From contig JAKVBU010000027.1 of the NCBI GenBank assembly GCA_022446885.1, forward strand, positions 1 to 51,971: DNA of 51,971 nt, given 5' to 3'. A program made the position numbers and the translations under genes. Of this stretch, positions 8,836-17,046 are shown one piece after another (position 1 is the first letter of the stretch; each line of letters begins with the position of its first letter). This DNA comes from Phycisphaerales bacterium. Its GTDB lineage: Bacteria; Planctomycetota; Phycisphaerae; Phycisphaerales; SM1A02. A model generated the notes under the pieces. That model saw only the letters and a list, made by a program, of their open reading frames with translations. It was not told the origin of the DNA and ran no database searches.

Positions 8836-9702
8836 ATGACCACGCTGATCAGGGACCAGAGTGCCCAAGATGAAGGGGCTCCCAGCTGCGCAGCTGAAGT
8901 ATTGCGGGTCGGGCTGGTGCCGTATCTCAATGCTTGGCCCGTTTGTTGGGGGTTGCAGCAGTTGAGCAATTGGCGCACATCGCCGACGGTGCCCAGCGCC
9001 TTGGCCGGTCAGTTCGAGGCCGGAGAGATCGACTTGTCGCTGGGGTCGTCGATCGATGCCATGCGTCTTGATCCCCAGCCGGTTGTACTGCCAGTTTCAC
9101 CAATTGCGAGTGAGGGTTCGACGCTCACAGTACGAATCGTCTCGCAGGTTGATCCAGTTGACATTCAAGCGTTGCACTGTGACACCGACAGTCACACAAG
9201 TGTCGCGCTGGCCAGGATTCTGCTGCAGGATGAGTGGGGGGCGTCGCCGGAGATTGTCCCGTTTGATGCCCGCAGCCATGTCGGAGACTGGCCTAACTCG
9301 GTGCTGCTGATCGGTGACAAGGTGATTACGGACGCCTCATCGGAGGCCCATTGGCCTGTGCAGATCGATCTGGGTGAGGTCTGGACACGAACCACCGGTC
9401 TGCCGTTTGTCTATGCCCTCTGGATGCTGCGGCCCGAGCAAGTGCATCGGGCCGACTCGATCTGCGCCGTGCTGGATCGTCAGCGCCGGGCAAATGCACT
9501 TCGATTTGATGCGATGGTTGCTCGAGGGGCAGATGCACATGGATGGCCCGTGGCGTTAGCCCGAGAGTATCTCTCGCGGCATCTTTCGTATCGGTTCGAC
9601 GAGCGGCACGCACAGGGCCTCGACCTGTTTGTAGAACGGTGCCGGGCCCATGGTCTGGTGGATGCAGGTCGAATGCTGCAGGTGCACGACTGGCAGGGAT
9701 GA
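8836..9702 (+). CDS. mqnA: Chorismate dehydratase MqnA (futalosine pathway)
   Basis: The 288-residue product resembles MqnA/MqnD-type periplasmic-binding-fold enzymes. MqnA dehydrates chorismate to 3-[(1-carboxyvinyl)oxy]benzoate, the first step of futalosine-dependent menaquinone synthesis. Characteristic segments are RVGLVPYLNAWPV at the N terminus, GEIDLSLGSSIDAM, the DSHTSVALARILL loop, and GLPFVYALW. The ATG at 8836 is preferred because it lies six bases after a TATACT box; a more distal ATG at 8785 adds 17 non-conserved residues. The stop overlaps an ATGATG stretch, and the next gene starts five bases on, so the two are probably cotranscribed. Other mqn genes are not in the window. Confidence 0.85.
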   Translation: MTTLIRDQSAQDEGAPSCAAEVLRVGLVPYLNAWPVCWGLQQLSNWRTSPTVPSALAGQFEAGEIDLSLGSSIDAMRLDPQPVVLPVSPIASEGSTLTVRIVSQVDPVDIQALHCDTDSHTSVALARILLQDEWGASPEIVPFDARSHVGDWPNSVLLIGDKVITDASSEAHWPVQIDLGEVWTRTTGLPFVYALWMLRPEQVHRADSICAVLDRQRRANALRFDAMVARGADAHGWPVALAREYLSRHLSYRFDERHAQGLDLFVERCRAHGLVDAGRMLQVHDWQG

Positions 9703-9706
9703 TGCC

Positions 9707-11287
9707 GTGCCGCCGCGTCCGTCATTTCGAACGCGTGCGATCGAGGAACTGAATCGCCACCTCTCATTCGCGCCGGAAGCAGCGCGGGTGAGCCGCCTAG
9801 AGGCTGCCGAGGCGTTGATTCGGGAGATTGACTCAGACCGCGCGTATCCAATCGACTTCCTCGTGTATCGATTGACCGGATACAGGCCGGAAGACGTGGT
9901 TGATGAGCAGGTAGTCGGTTCGGCGCTGCGTTGGGATCTGGTCACGATGATCCAAAACGCTTCACGAAAGTGCCCGCTGCCTTGGGATGGACCACGTGGG
10001 CAACCGCTGGACATGGATGCGGTTGCGGCTCGTTTAGGTTGTGCCCGGCGGACCTTGCGCGGCCTTCGGCGTCGCGGTTTGGTGTTTTGGTGGATGTCGC
10101 CCACCGATGGACCGCCGCGTTTGGGATGCCCCCCGGACATGCTTGAGTGGTTCATCGAACATGTTGGTGTGCCTGATGTGGTGGGCGTAGACTCGCAGCG
10201 ACGCCACAAGATCATTGCGACTGCCTCCCAGTTGGAGCCCGGGAGTGGGCTGGCTGATTTGGTGCGGAGGGTTGCAGCGGAGTTAGGGATTGGCGAGTCG
10301 ATCGTGCGTGGTGTGTTGCGGCGGGCCGTGGATCGAGGAGAGGTGGCGTTGCCCAGTGCCCGTCGGTTGCAGCGTCGGGAAGCGACCGTGGCCCTTCGAT
10401 CACTGAGACAGGGGGTTGCAGTGGTGGACATTGCTCGAAGGCTCAGGGTCGGTGTGCCCAGTGTGCACCGAGCGTTGCGGCGGCAACGGCTGGCTGTGTT
10501 GGACCGATGTCTGGCACGGGGGTGTTTGAAGGTTGACGTTGGGCAGGAGGGGTTGATGGATGCGGCGCCTCCCTTGTGTTGGGATGCCACTGTGGTTCCG
10601 CACGTGCACCATGCCGGGGGTGTCGGGGGGGCTGCAGGGCTTGTCGAGACACTGGCAGCCGCTGTTTCGACGCTGCGGGTATGTCGTGAGAAGGTCCATG
10701 CGCGATCAAGCGAGGAGGTCTTTGCTTGCCTCGACAGGGCGCTTGTGGACATGACCCGATGTTGGTGGGCGTTGCTTCAGCAGCTTGGGGCGGCCATGGG
10801 AGCGGCATTGGCTGGGTGGGCTCGTTGTGCGGTGGGAGAGATACCATCACCGGTGCTGGCGGGTGTGCTTGGTCCGATGGTCGATCGGGTGATCGAGACG
10901 GTTCGCAAGTCGAGTGTGTCGGACGGGCCGCGGCTGCAGGATCGGGTGCGAGTGGTGTCAGATAGGTTTCTGGTCGATCCACCTGAACGAGGGGGGATGC
11001 CAATGGGGGCCAGCGAAGCCCGTGGGGTGTTCCTGGTTCGGCACACCCCCTGGCGATGGTTGTTGCCGGATCCGCGTTGGGAGCGAGTGATGGGGGGGTT
11101 GCGTGGGGACGATGCCCTGTTGGCGAGTCAGCGGTTTGCTTTGGAGGGAGAGCGATTGCACGCTGCGGGGGAGTGTGCCCGGATGCGGGGGTGTTCGGTG
11201 CAGGCGATTGCGGCTCGGACGGGGTGGCTCCGTCGCCGGCTGCGGGAACTTGTGCGGACTCAGGGAGCGGCGGCGCGGGCGGATTGA
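9707..11287 (+). CDS. Multi-HTH regulator, possibly degenerate planctomycete sigma factor
   Basis: A GTG at 9707 with GGCAGGGA seven bases upstream gives 526 residues. The segment DRAYPIDFLVYRLTGYRPED and the MerR-like helix-turn-helix (DMDAVAARLGCARRTLRGLRR, about residues 102-122) recall planctomycete sigma-factor-like proteins that open this way. Further Arg-rich HTH candidates lie at about 200 (ELGIGESIVRGVLRRAV), 245 (VVDIARRLRVGVPSVHRALRR) and at the C terminus (CSVQAIAARTGWLRRRLREL). A hydrophobic helical region separates the last two. I cannot identify a clean sigma region 2, so promoter recognition is uncertain. It follows mqnA closely, and repeat cluster 2 lies directly downstream. 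Confidence 0.55.
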   Translation: MPPRPSFRTRAIEELNRHLSFAPEAARVSRLEAAEALIREIDSDRAYPIDFLVYRLTGYRPEDVVDEQVVGSALRWDLVTMIQNASRKCPLPWDGPRGQPLDMDAVAARLGCARRTLRGLRRRGLVFWWMSPTDGPPRLGCPPDMLEWFIEHVGVPDVVGVDSQRRHKIIATASQLEPGSGLADLVRRVAAELGIGESIVRGVLRRAVDRGEVALPSARRLQRREATVALRSLRQGVAVVDIARRLRVGVPSVHRALRRQRLAVLDRCLARGCLKVDVGQEGLMDAAPPLCWDATVVPHVHHAGGVGGAAGLVETLAAAVSTLRVCREKVHARSSEEVFACLDRALVDMTRCWWALLQQLGAAMGAALAGWARCAVGEIPSPVLAGVLGPMVDRVIETVRKSSVSDGPRLQDRVRVVSDRFLVDPPERGGMPMGASEARGVFLVRHTPWRWLLPDPRWERVMGGLRGDDALLASQRFALEGERLHAAGECARMRGCSVQAIAARTGWLRRRLRELVRTQGAAARAD

Positions 11288-11298
11288 CCCTGCTGCCC

Positions 11299-11474
11299 AG
11301 CCAATAGTGCAGCCAATAGTGTGCAGCCAATAGTGGACACCCACCCATTTGGCCGTCGCAGCCGCCAATAGTGGACAGTCACCCGTCTGCCCTTCGCTTC
11401 CTCCTCTCAGGGGCCGACTTGATGGGTGTCCGCAATCAGACTCGAGAATTGATGGGTGTCCGAAATCTGACTCG
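11299..11474. repeat. GGACACCC repeat cluster 2 (-,-,+,+)
   Basis: Cores occur at 11335-11347 (minus, ending CCCA), 11373-11385 (minus, degenerate), 11419-11431 (plus) and 11449-11461 (plus). The outer module of the first copy, CCAATAGTG, is repeated three times in tandem between 11301 and 11334. The two plus copies are direct repeats with a 30-base period. The cluster fills the convergent gap between the HTH regulator and rpsI. Confidence 0.85.
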
Positions 11475-11491
11475 TCTGACGAAACAGCGGG

Positions 11492-11530
11492 CCACAAATC
11501 AAACAGCGGCGGCGAAGGCCGCCGCCGCTG
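11492..11530 (-). terminator. Intrinsic terminator of rplM-rpsI
   Basis: A perfect 11-bp GC-rich stem (11504-11514 with 11520-11530) with a five-base loop is followed on the minus strand by TTTGATTTG. It lies 24 bases beyond the rpsI stop. Confidence 0.8.
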
Positions 11531-11554
11531 ATGTAACTCTGATTCAGAACCAGA

Positions 11555-12136
11555 TCAACGCTTGGAGAACTGGAACCGCTTTCGGGCACCAGGCTGACCA
11601 GGCTTCTTCCGCTCGACCCGCCTTGGGTCTCGTGTCAGGAATCCGTGCTCGCGGAGCGTGGCGTCCAGCGTGGGATCGTAGTTGCGGAGGGCCCGTCCCA
11701 AGCCAAGCACGATTGCACCTGCTTGTCCGGTATACCCGCCGCCACGAATGTTGACGGCCACATCGACCGATCCATCCGTTCCGGTCGTCTTAAGCACATG
11801 GTTGATGTCGTTGTGATCACGTTCTTGACTGAAGAACTCCGTCAGTTCCCGGTTGTTCACTTTGAAGCTGCCTGAGCCAGCCTTTACACGAACGCGGGCC
11901 ACCGCTGCCTTTCGGCGTCCAGTGCCCCAGAACCAACCGCCGGAGGCTGGCTTGGTGATCGGCGCCGGTGCAGTTTGTGTGACAGGTGCAATCGTCTCTG
12001 ACTCTGAAACCGCTGCGGCACCAGGAGGCTCAGTCTCAACGGCCGAATCAGCCGGCAGATCAGCCGCCGGAGCTTCCGGTGCTTCGACCGCTGGTACTTG
12101 TTCTGCGGTCGGATCGATGGTGTTGTCGTCGCTCAT
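11555..12136 (-). CDS. rpsI: 30S ribosomal protein S9 with long N-terminal extension
   Basis: The C-terminal 125 residues are a normal S9: GTGRRKAAVARVRV opens the fold, GGGYTGQAGAIVLGLGRAL lies in the middle, and the basic tail ends KRFQFSKR, which reaches the P-site tRNA in known ribosomes. Ahead of it lies a 67-residue extension rich in Ala, Pro, Glu and Val (three APA/PA-rich stretches), probably disordered. The whole frame is open from an ATG at 12136, 25 bases after rplM, so the extension appears genuinely translated. Total length is 193 residues against about 130 for most S9 proteins. It forms the usual rplM-rpsI pair. Confidence 0.96.
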   Translation of the reverse strand: MSDDNTIDPTAEQVPAVEAPEAPAADLPADSAVETEPPGAAAVSESETIAPVTQTAPAPITKPASGGWFWGTGRRKAAVARVRVKAGSGSFKVNNRELTEFFSQERDHNDINHVLKTTGTDGSVDVAVNIRGGGYTGQAGAIVLGLGRALRNYDPTLDATLREHGFLTRDPRRVERKKPGQPGARKRFQFSKR

Positions 12137-12161
12137 CGTTGGAATCGTCTCCGAGGGGTCG

Positions 12162-12596
12162 TCAGACGGCCAAGGCCGCTGGCTGTTGGGCGTGGTGCGG
12201 GTGCTCAGCGCCTGCGTATACCTTGAGTTTGCTCATCATTTGCCGACCGAGCCGATTCTTTGGAAGCATCCGACGTACAGCGCTCTCAACAACTCGCTCG
12301 GGGTGCTTCTCGAGCACCTTCTCAACCGGCCGCTGCCGCAGGCCGCCGGGATATCCCGAGTACGACTTCACCATTCGCTGCTGCGCCTTTCGGCCGGTTA
12401 GCACGATCTTCTCGGCATTGGTGACAACGACGAAATCGCCGCAGTCAACATGCGCCGTGTAGTCGGGGCGGTGCTTACCCATGAGGATGCGTGCGATGCT
12501 GGTGGCCATTCGACCGAGCACCTGACCATCTGCATCAACATGGTGCCAAGCACGCTCGATGTCCTCGCGGGTTCGAAATGTGGTTTGACGGGGCAT
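12162..12596 (-). CDS. rplM: 50S ribosomal protein L13
   Basis: The 144-residue product has the family landmarks WHHVDADGQVLGRMAT, ILMGKHRPDYTAHVDCGD, VVTNAEKIVLTGRK, YSGYPGG and RRMLPKNRLGRQM. L13 is an early-assembly protein of the large subunit. The ATG at 12596 follows GAGGCAGGG and starts at the expected place; the frame extends upstream to 12692 but that part is not L13-like and overlaps the promoter. A promoter of the form TTGAAT-N16-TATCCT lies at 12692-12665 on the minus strand. It is the first gene of the rplM-rpsI operon and diverges from the CPBP protease gene. Confidence 0.97.
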   Translation of the reverse strand: MPRQTTFRTREDIERAWHHVDADGQVLGRMATSIARILMGKHRPDYTAHVDCGDFVVVTNAEKIVLTGRKAQQRMVKSYSGYPGGLRQRPVEKVLEKHPERVVESAVRRMLPKNRLGRQMMSKLKVYAGAEHPHHAQQPAALAV

Positions 12597-12664
12597 GGCC
12601 CTGCCTCTCTGCTGTCCAGACGACATGAAATCGGTGGCCACGTACGGCCATCGGCGAACCGAGC

Positions 12665-12692
12665 AGGATAGCGAAGACCGGCCAAAATTCAA
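12665..12692 (-). promoter_or_regulatory. Promoter of rplM-rpsI
   Basis: On the minus strand TTGAAT (12692-12687), a 16-base spacer and TATCCT (12670-12665) form a sigma70-type promoter. The same two hexamers and spacer length occur upstream of rpmE. Confidence 0.7.
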
Positions 12693-12737
12693 GGCACAGG
12701 GGTATAGGAGCGGCGTTTTTCACCCCCTCAGCGGGGA

Positions 12738-12743
12738 TACAGT
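12738..12743 (+). promoter_or_regulatory. -10 element of the CPBP gene, leaderless geometry
   Basis: TACAGT ends seven bases before the ATG at 12751, and no ribosome-binding site fits between them. No clear -35 is seen. Confidence 0.4.
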
Positions 12744-12750
12744 CTCGGCC

Positions 12751-14130
12751 ATGTCCCACCTCAAGATTGATGATCGCCCCCCTCGTACCAAAGTGGGTCC
12801 TCAGCCGCTGCTGGCCTGGCTGGTGGTGTTGATCATTGCTGCGGGCACGATTGCGATTCAGTCGGTCGATGTGAATGGCAAGTCAGGAGACGCTGAGCCA
12901 ACCTCTTCCGAATCGGCCGGTCTGGGCGACAGCGAAATGGTGACGGTGCTTGGGCGTCCACTGCTCGGGCTGTCGAGTTGGACATCTATCGATAGCGACC
13001 TCCAGAAGCTCATAGACAACCCACAGTTGGTCCAGCAGATTCGCGGTTGGATTCTCATTGGAACGACTCAGCGCGATCGAGCTATCAAGGGGTTGGAGCA
13101 GATTTCAGCGGAACAAGGCAGAGACTCGGACCTCGGAGCGGCAGCGCACTTGGCCGCGACTGCGATGGCGGGTGAGCCTGTGGACGCAACTGAACTGAAG
13201 TCTCAACTGGGTTGGTTTGGCAAACTGGCAATGGCGGTGGGTGGTTCGGGGAGCGAGCTTGATGCTATGCGGGCGAGTGCAGCATCAATGCTCATTGTGT
13301 TGGTGATTGGAATAGCCGCTGTGGGCTTTGCCGCGCTCATTGGATTGATTCTGGGGATCATCGCGTTGACGCAGATTGGGTCTGGGCGAGTCAGATCCTC
13401 GCTCTCTGAGGCGGATTCGATTCACGGGTTGTATGTCGAGACATTCGCTCTGTGGTTGGTTTGCCTGAATGTGATGACCATGTTGGCGGGGGTGTTGGCT
13501 TCTAGCTTGAACGTGACAGGGTTCACAGCTTTGGTTGTCTGCTTTCCCGCCTCACTGATCGCCTTGGCCTGGCCCAGCCTGCGTGGGTCTTCGTTTGCAC
13601 GTACCGCCTGTGACATCGGACTATCTAGAGGGAGAGGGATCTTGCGTGAAGCTGGCGCGGGCGTGATCGGGTGGATGGGCATGCTGCCTATTCAGGGGAT
13701 TGGCATCGTCGGCACCTATGTCTTGATGGCAATTGCAGGTGTGTCCGAAGGAGACGCCGAGGCTCCAAGCCATCCGATCATTGATGCACTAGGAGATCCG
13801 CTGGCTGCTGTTTCAGCGTTCATTGTGGCTGTGGTCATGGCACCGCTGGTGGAGGAGATTGCCTTTAGGGGGTTGCTCTATAGGCAGTTGCGTAGTTGGA
13901 GTGCGTTGGGGCGTGGTTCTCTTAGTGTTCTTGTGTCGGCAGTGCTTACGGGCTTGCTGTTTGCGGCGGTGCACCCTCAGGGTTGGATGGCGATCCCCTC
14001 ACTGATGAGCATCGCGATCGCCCTCGCTCTAGCCCGTGAGTGGCGAGGTTCGTTGATCGCGCCGATGGTGATGCATGGCATCAATAACGCCTTGGCTGTG
14101 GCGGCACTCTTGATCATCATCAAGAGTTGA
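12751..14130 (+). CDS. CPBP-family intramembrane metalloprotease
   Basis: The 459-residue product is a membrane protein with one N-terminal hydrophobic segment (about 20-38), a soluble insert of some 130 residues, then several membrane spans. The C-terminal third is the CPBP (CAAX protease and bacteriocin-processing) domain: EEIAFRG (about 366-372) gives the glutamates and arginine, FAAVHP (about 404-409) the first histidine, and MVMHGINNA (about 438-446) the HxxxN motif. All active-site residues are intact. Substrates of bacterial CPBP proteins are mostly unknown. The ATG at 12751 lacks a ribosome-binding site but lies seven bases after a -10-like TACAGT. Confidence 0.88.
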   Translation: MSHLKIDDRPPRTKVGPQPLLAWLVVLIIAAGTIAIQSVDVNGKSGDAEPTSSESAGLGDSEMVTVLGRPLLGLSSWTSIDSDLQKLIDNPQLVQQIRGWILIGTTQRDRAIKGLEQISAEQGRDSDLGAAAHLAATAMAGEPVDATELKSQLGWFGKLAMAVGGSGSELDAMRASAASMLIVLVIGIAAVGFAALIGLILGIIALTQIGSGRVRSSLSEADSIHGLYVETFALWLVCLNVMTMLAGVLASSLNVTGFTALVVCFPASLIALAWPSLRGSSFARTACDIGLSRGRGILREAGAGVIGWMGMLPIQGIGIVGTYVLMAIAGVSEGDAEAPSHPIIDALGDPLAAVSAFIVAVVMAPLVEEIAFRGLLYRQLRSWSALGRGSLSVLVSAVLTGLLFAAVHPQGWMAIPSLMSIAIALALAREWRGSLIAPMVMHGINNALAVAALLIIIKS

Positions 14131-14212
14131 GCAGTACAGAAGGCCGGACGATGCCAAAGGGCATCGGCGGTCCTGGCCGAGCTTTAGCAGCCGAATCGAA
14201 ACTGAGTCAAAT

Positions 14213-14306
14213 CTGGACACCCACCAACTCAGCCTGCGCGATCCAGCAGCAACCTGGCAACTAGGCCAGATTTGGTGGGTGTCCGCAACTAGCTCACAAC
14301 TAGCTC
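14213..14306. repeat. GGACACCC repeat cluster 3 (-,+)
   Basis: Two cores, 14215-14227 (minus) and 14272-14284 (plus), form a 13-bp inverted repeat with a 44-base spacer. The plus copy is followed by a tandem duplication CAACTAGCTCA at 14286-14296 and 14297-14307, allowing one mismatch. The cluster lies in the convergent gap between the CPBP protease and mrp. Confidence 0.8.
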
Positions 14307-14412
14307 AACCTGGCTGTAATGACGCTGCCACAGCCATCTAGTCCAGTGCAGCCAGATCTGTGCAGCCCAACCAGTGCCTGTGGCCCGTGTCAACAGAACA
14401 TGGTTGCTCTCA

Positions 14413-15480
14413 TCAGCCTTTGACTGAAATCGTCGGCTGCACCATGCCCGAGGCAGTTGCAATTGCAACCTGTTGGGCCAGTGCCCCAGCCAACTGACCA
14501 ACGGCATCAGTAATGGCCCGGTGCCCGTCGATCATCAAGTCGAGATCACCGGCATCGCCGCCAGCCCGAACGCACGTGTGCATCGGCAATTCGCCCAACA
14601 CCGGCAGGGCCAGTTCCTCAGCGAGCGCCTTCGCCCCGCCACGGCCAAACAGGTCATGCTCGCCGCCCACGTCATCGATGAAAACGGACATGTTCTCGAC
14701 CACCCCAAGCACCGGCACCTCCAATTGACGGAACATGCCCACCGCACGCCTGGCATCCAGCTGGGCGACCTTCTGCGGCGTGCAGACGATCACACTGCCC
14801 GCCAACGGCAACGTCTGTGCGAGGCTCAGCGGCACATCGCCCGTACCCGGCGGCAGATCTACGATCAGGTAGTCGAGCTCCCCCCAATTGGTCTGAAGCA
14901 GAAGCTGTTGAAACGCCTTGTGCGCCATCGGTCCCCGCCAGATCATCGCCTTCTCTGGATCAACCAGTTTCGCAATCGTCATCGCCTTCAGTCCGCTCAC
15001 ATCGAACGGGTCGAGGATGTTCCCCGAAGCGGTCGCTTGCAGGTCATCAAGCCCGAGCATGGTCCCCAGCGACGGTCCGTAGATGTCACCATCCAGGAGC
15101 CCGACACTAGCGCCGGCCCGCGATAGGCCCAGCGCCAGCAGCGTTGCAACTGTGCTCTTGCCCACCCCCCCTTTGCCCGCACCCACAGCGATCACGTGTG
15201 TCACGCCCGGCAACTGCTCACTCGCTCCACCTCTCGCCCGAGCCGTCAGTACCACTTCAACCAACGCGTCAGCGTCAACGCCCTGAATGGCCTCCACCAC
15301 GTCGGCCTTGATTCGATCCTTCATTGGGCAGGCAGGAGTCGTCAGTTCGATCTGCACCTGCACATCTGCACCGTCAATAGAGACCCCCTTGACCATGTTC
15401 AGTGACACCAGATCGCTTCCAAGATCCGGGTCGGGAACTTTGCCAAGGGCTTCCAGGACGCTCTGTTGGGTCAAGGACAT
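14413..15480 (-). CDS. mrp: Mrp/ApbC/NBP35-type iron-sulfur carrier ATPase
   Basis: The 355-residue product has the Mrp two-domain layout: an N-terminal MIP18/DUF59-like domain (about 1-85, TTPACPMKD) and a P-loop ATPase with GKGGVGKST at 102-110, DGDIYGPS, WRGPMAHKA, DLPPGTGD and CTPQKVAQLDARRA. The family carries and transfers [4Fe-4S] clusters as a dimer. The usual CxxC between ENMS and FG.GG is absent here: the stretch reads ENMSVF-IDDVGGEHDLFGRGG. Related Mrp proteins without CxxC are known, so this may be a natural variant rather than a dead copy. The ATG at 15480 fits the family start; an upstream TTG at 15519 would add 13 residues. It diverges from the cytochrome gene. Confidence 0.93.
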   Translation of the reverse strand: MSLTQQSVLEALGKVPDPDLGSDLVSLNMVKGVSIDGADVQVQIELTTPACPMKDRIKADVVEAIQGVDADALVEVVLTARARGGASEQLPGVTHVIAVGAGKGGVGKSTVATLLALGLSRAGASVGLLDGDIYGPSLGTMLGLDDLQATASGNILDPFDVSGLKAMTIAKLVDPEKAMIWRGPMAHKAFQQLLLQTNWGELDYLIVDLPPGTGDVPLSLAQTLPLAGSVIVCTPQKVAQLDARRAVGMFRQLEVPVLGVVENMSVFIDDVGGEHDLFGRGGAKALAEELALPVLGELPMHTCVRAGGDAGDLDLMIDGHRAITDAVGQLAGALAQQVAIATASGMVQPTISVKG

Positions 15481-15557
15481 GATCGGGGATGGGCTCCGGG
15501 CCCAGTATCGTAGGATCAAGCGGTCACCATCTGTTTGAATTGACTTGGAGGACCCAA

Positions 15558-16529
15558 ATGATCCTGTTCACTGCAGTTTCCGCACTCGTGCTGGCCTTCC
15601 AAGATGCTCCTCCCGGAAACTGGGATCCAACCTCTCCGGAAGATGTCGCTCGTCGGGCGGCCGAGTCCGATGGTGGCTCCAACTCCAGCACCTCCGACGA
15701 TCCCCTCAAGGGTCCAGATGTGCCATCCCAACCCACAGGCGGGCGAGGTCGTGGTGGCGACATGCAAATGACAATGCAGCCGACCGTCGAGGGGCTACTG
15801 GAGGCCCGATGTGGGTCTTGCCACGGAGTAGACAAGCAAAAGGGCGGGCTTCAGATCATTCCTATTGCACGTCTTCACGAGGGGCCCGAGAAGTTTCGAG
15901 TCGTCAAACCAGGTGACCCGGCCGGAAGCCTGCTGCTGCAGCGAGTCAAGTTGCCCAAGGGCCACGATGACATCATGCCACCGACGGGTGACCCGCTCAC
16001 CGCGGCAGAGGTCAAGGCGATCGAAGACTGGATCAATGGTGGCGCGACGCAACAGAAGGCCAAAGAGCACGTCGCTGCACTGAACTCAGGCAGTAAAGGC
16101 AGAACCCGAACGACAAGTGCACGCGACTTTCTCCGCGCCTACATGTCTCTCAAAGACCTGACGAGCGAACAGAGAAAGGCCGGTATCGATGCAGCTGCCG
16201 AGGCGAGGAAGTCGCTTTCGGCGGAAGACAAGAAGGCGATGGAGGAGTTCCGCCAAATGCAGCGTGCGATGCAGGATGGCGACGAGCTTCCAGCAGAACT
16301 CGTGGCCCGGCGGCAGGCGATTCGCTCCAAGATTCAGGAGATGGAGGCTCGTGCGGCCGAACTGCAGAACCAACTCTGGTCAAAATTGACGCCGGAGCAA
16401 CAAGCCACACTGCGGGCGGCTCTGGAAGAACGCAAAAAGGCGGCTGGCAGACGAAACGGTCGCGGTCAGGGCCGTGACAAGGGCCCAGGTCAGGACGCTG
16501 GTCAAGGTGGGGGCAAGGGCCAAAGCTAA
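15558..16529 (+). CDS. Exported single-haem c-type cytochrome, planctomycete type
   Basis: GGAGG lies eight bases before the ATG at 15558, giving 323 residues. A signal peptide (MILFTAVSALVLAF) is followed by a low-complexity linker and a planctomycete cytochrome domain with the haem motif CGSCH at 85-89; the segment KPGDPAGSLLLQRV and IMPPTGDPLTAAEVKAIEDWI match the conserved region and a likely Met ligand. The C-terminal 140 residues are charged and helical (probable coiled coil) and end in a Gly/Arg/Lys-rich tail. It is probably a periplasmic redox or sensing protein; the partner is unknown. It diverges from mrp. Confidence 0.85.
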   Translation: MILFTAVSALVLAFQDAPPGNWDPTSPEDVARRAAESDGGSNSSTSDDPLKGPDVPSQPTGGRGRGGDMQMTMQPTVEGLLEARCGSCHGVDKQKGGLQIIPIARLHEGPEKFRVVKPGDPAGSLLLQRVKLPKGHDDIMPPTGDPLTAAEVKAIEDWINGGATQQKAKEHVAALNSGSKGRTRTTSARDFLRAYMSLKDLTSEQRKAGIDAAAEARKSLSAEDKKAMEEFRQMQRAMQDGDELPAELVARRQAIRSKIQEMEARAAELQNQLWSKLTPEQQATLRAALEERKKAAGRRNGRGQGRDKGPGQDAGQGGGKGQS

Positions 16530-17046
16530 GACAGAGCGTGATGCCGCAGTCGAGGGACGGCACTTGAGGCGGGGGGAGACAAGGAAGTGTTGGGCCGACC
16601 TTGCATCAACCGCCGCCGCACTTAGGCACTGAGTGAGGCACCGGCAGTTTGAGCCGCTCACACTGGCTGCCCTGCATCATGGCGTCTCGGGCTTCTGGCC
16701 CTGCCAAGCATTGAACGTGTGGACTTGGACGCCACTGGATTCCCATCCCAAGGCGTGCCTTGGACCGGCTATTGGGCGCTCGCAGAGGGCGACTGGGCTC
16801 GTGCCATTCTGGCAACCAGCCGACCTCCACCAGGATCATGGAATCAGGCCTTGCTCAAGTGTCTTTGAGTGCCTACGATCCTCGTTTAAATAGTGTTTTT
16901 GGCCATCAATGGCCCGCCTGTTTGGGCGGGTCCGGCGGCGAACCTGCCTGACAAGCAGCCATTGCCACAGACAAGCACCCAGGCCGACGCACCCGCTTTC
17001 GACGTTGAGTTTCGGGCCCTCAATTGGCCCAAGGAATGATCGACCC
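16530..17046. other. Long intergenic region and sat leader
   Basis: No supportable gene lies in these 517 bases; the open frames have no ribosome-binding site and no recognisable product. The right part holds a sat promoter candidate and a leader of about 145 bases with two small hairpins: GGCCAT-CA-ATGGCC at 16901-16914 and CCCGCC-TGTTT-GGGCGG just after it. No known sulfur or SAM riboswitch pattern is recognised. No copy of the dispersed repeat is found here. Confidence 0.6.
16865..16892 (+). promoter_or_regulatory. Candidate promoter of sat-cysC
   Basis: TTGAGT (16865-16870), a 16-base spacer and TAAATA (16887-16892) form a reasonable sigma70-type promoter about 150 bases upstream of the sat start. 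Confidence 0.45.

Noticed and set aside
9556-10752. 398-codon minus-strand frame
   Set aside because: It is antisense to mqnA and the HTH regulator; its composition (Arg/Ser/Thr-rich) is that of a shadow frame in GC-rich DNA.
10443-11348. 301-codon minus-strand frame antisense to the HTH regulator
   Set aside because: Pro/Ala/Gln-rich shadow frame that starts inside repeat cluster 2, with no start signal.
14145-14165. Small hairpin after the CPBP gene
   Set aside because: A 6-bp stem GATGCC/GGCATC with no T-tract is too weak to call a terminator.
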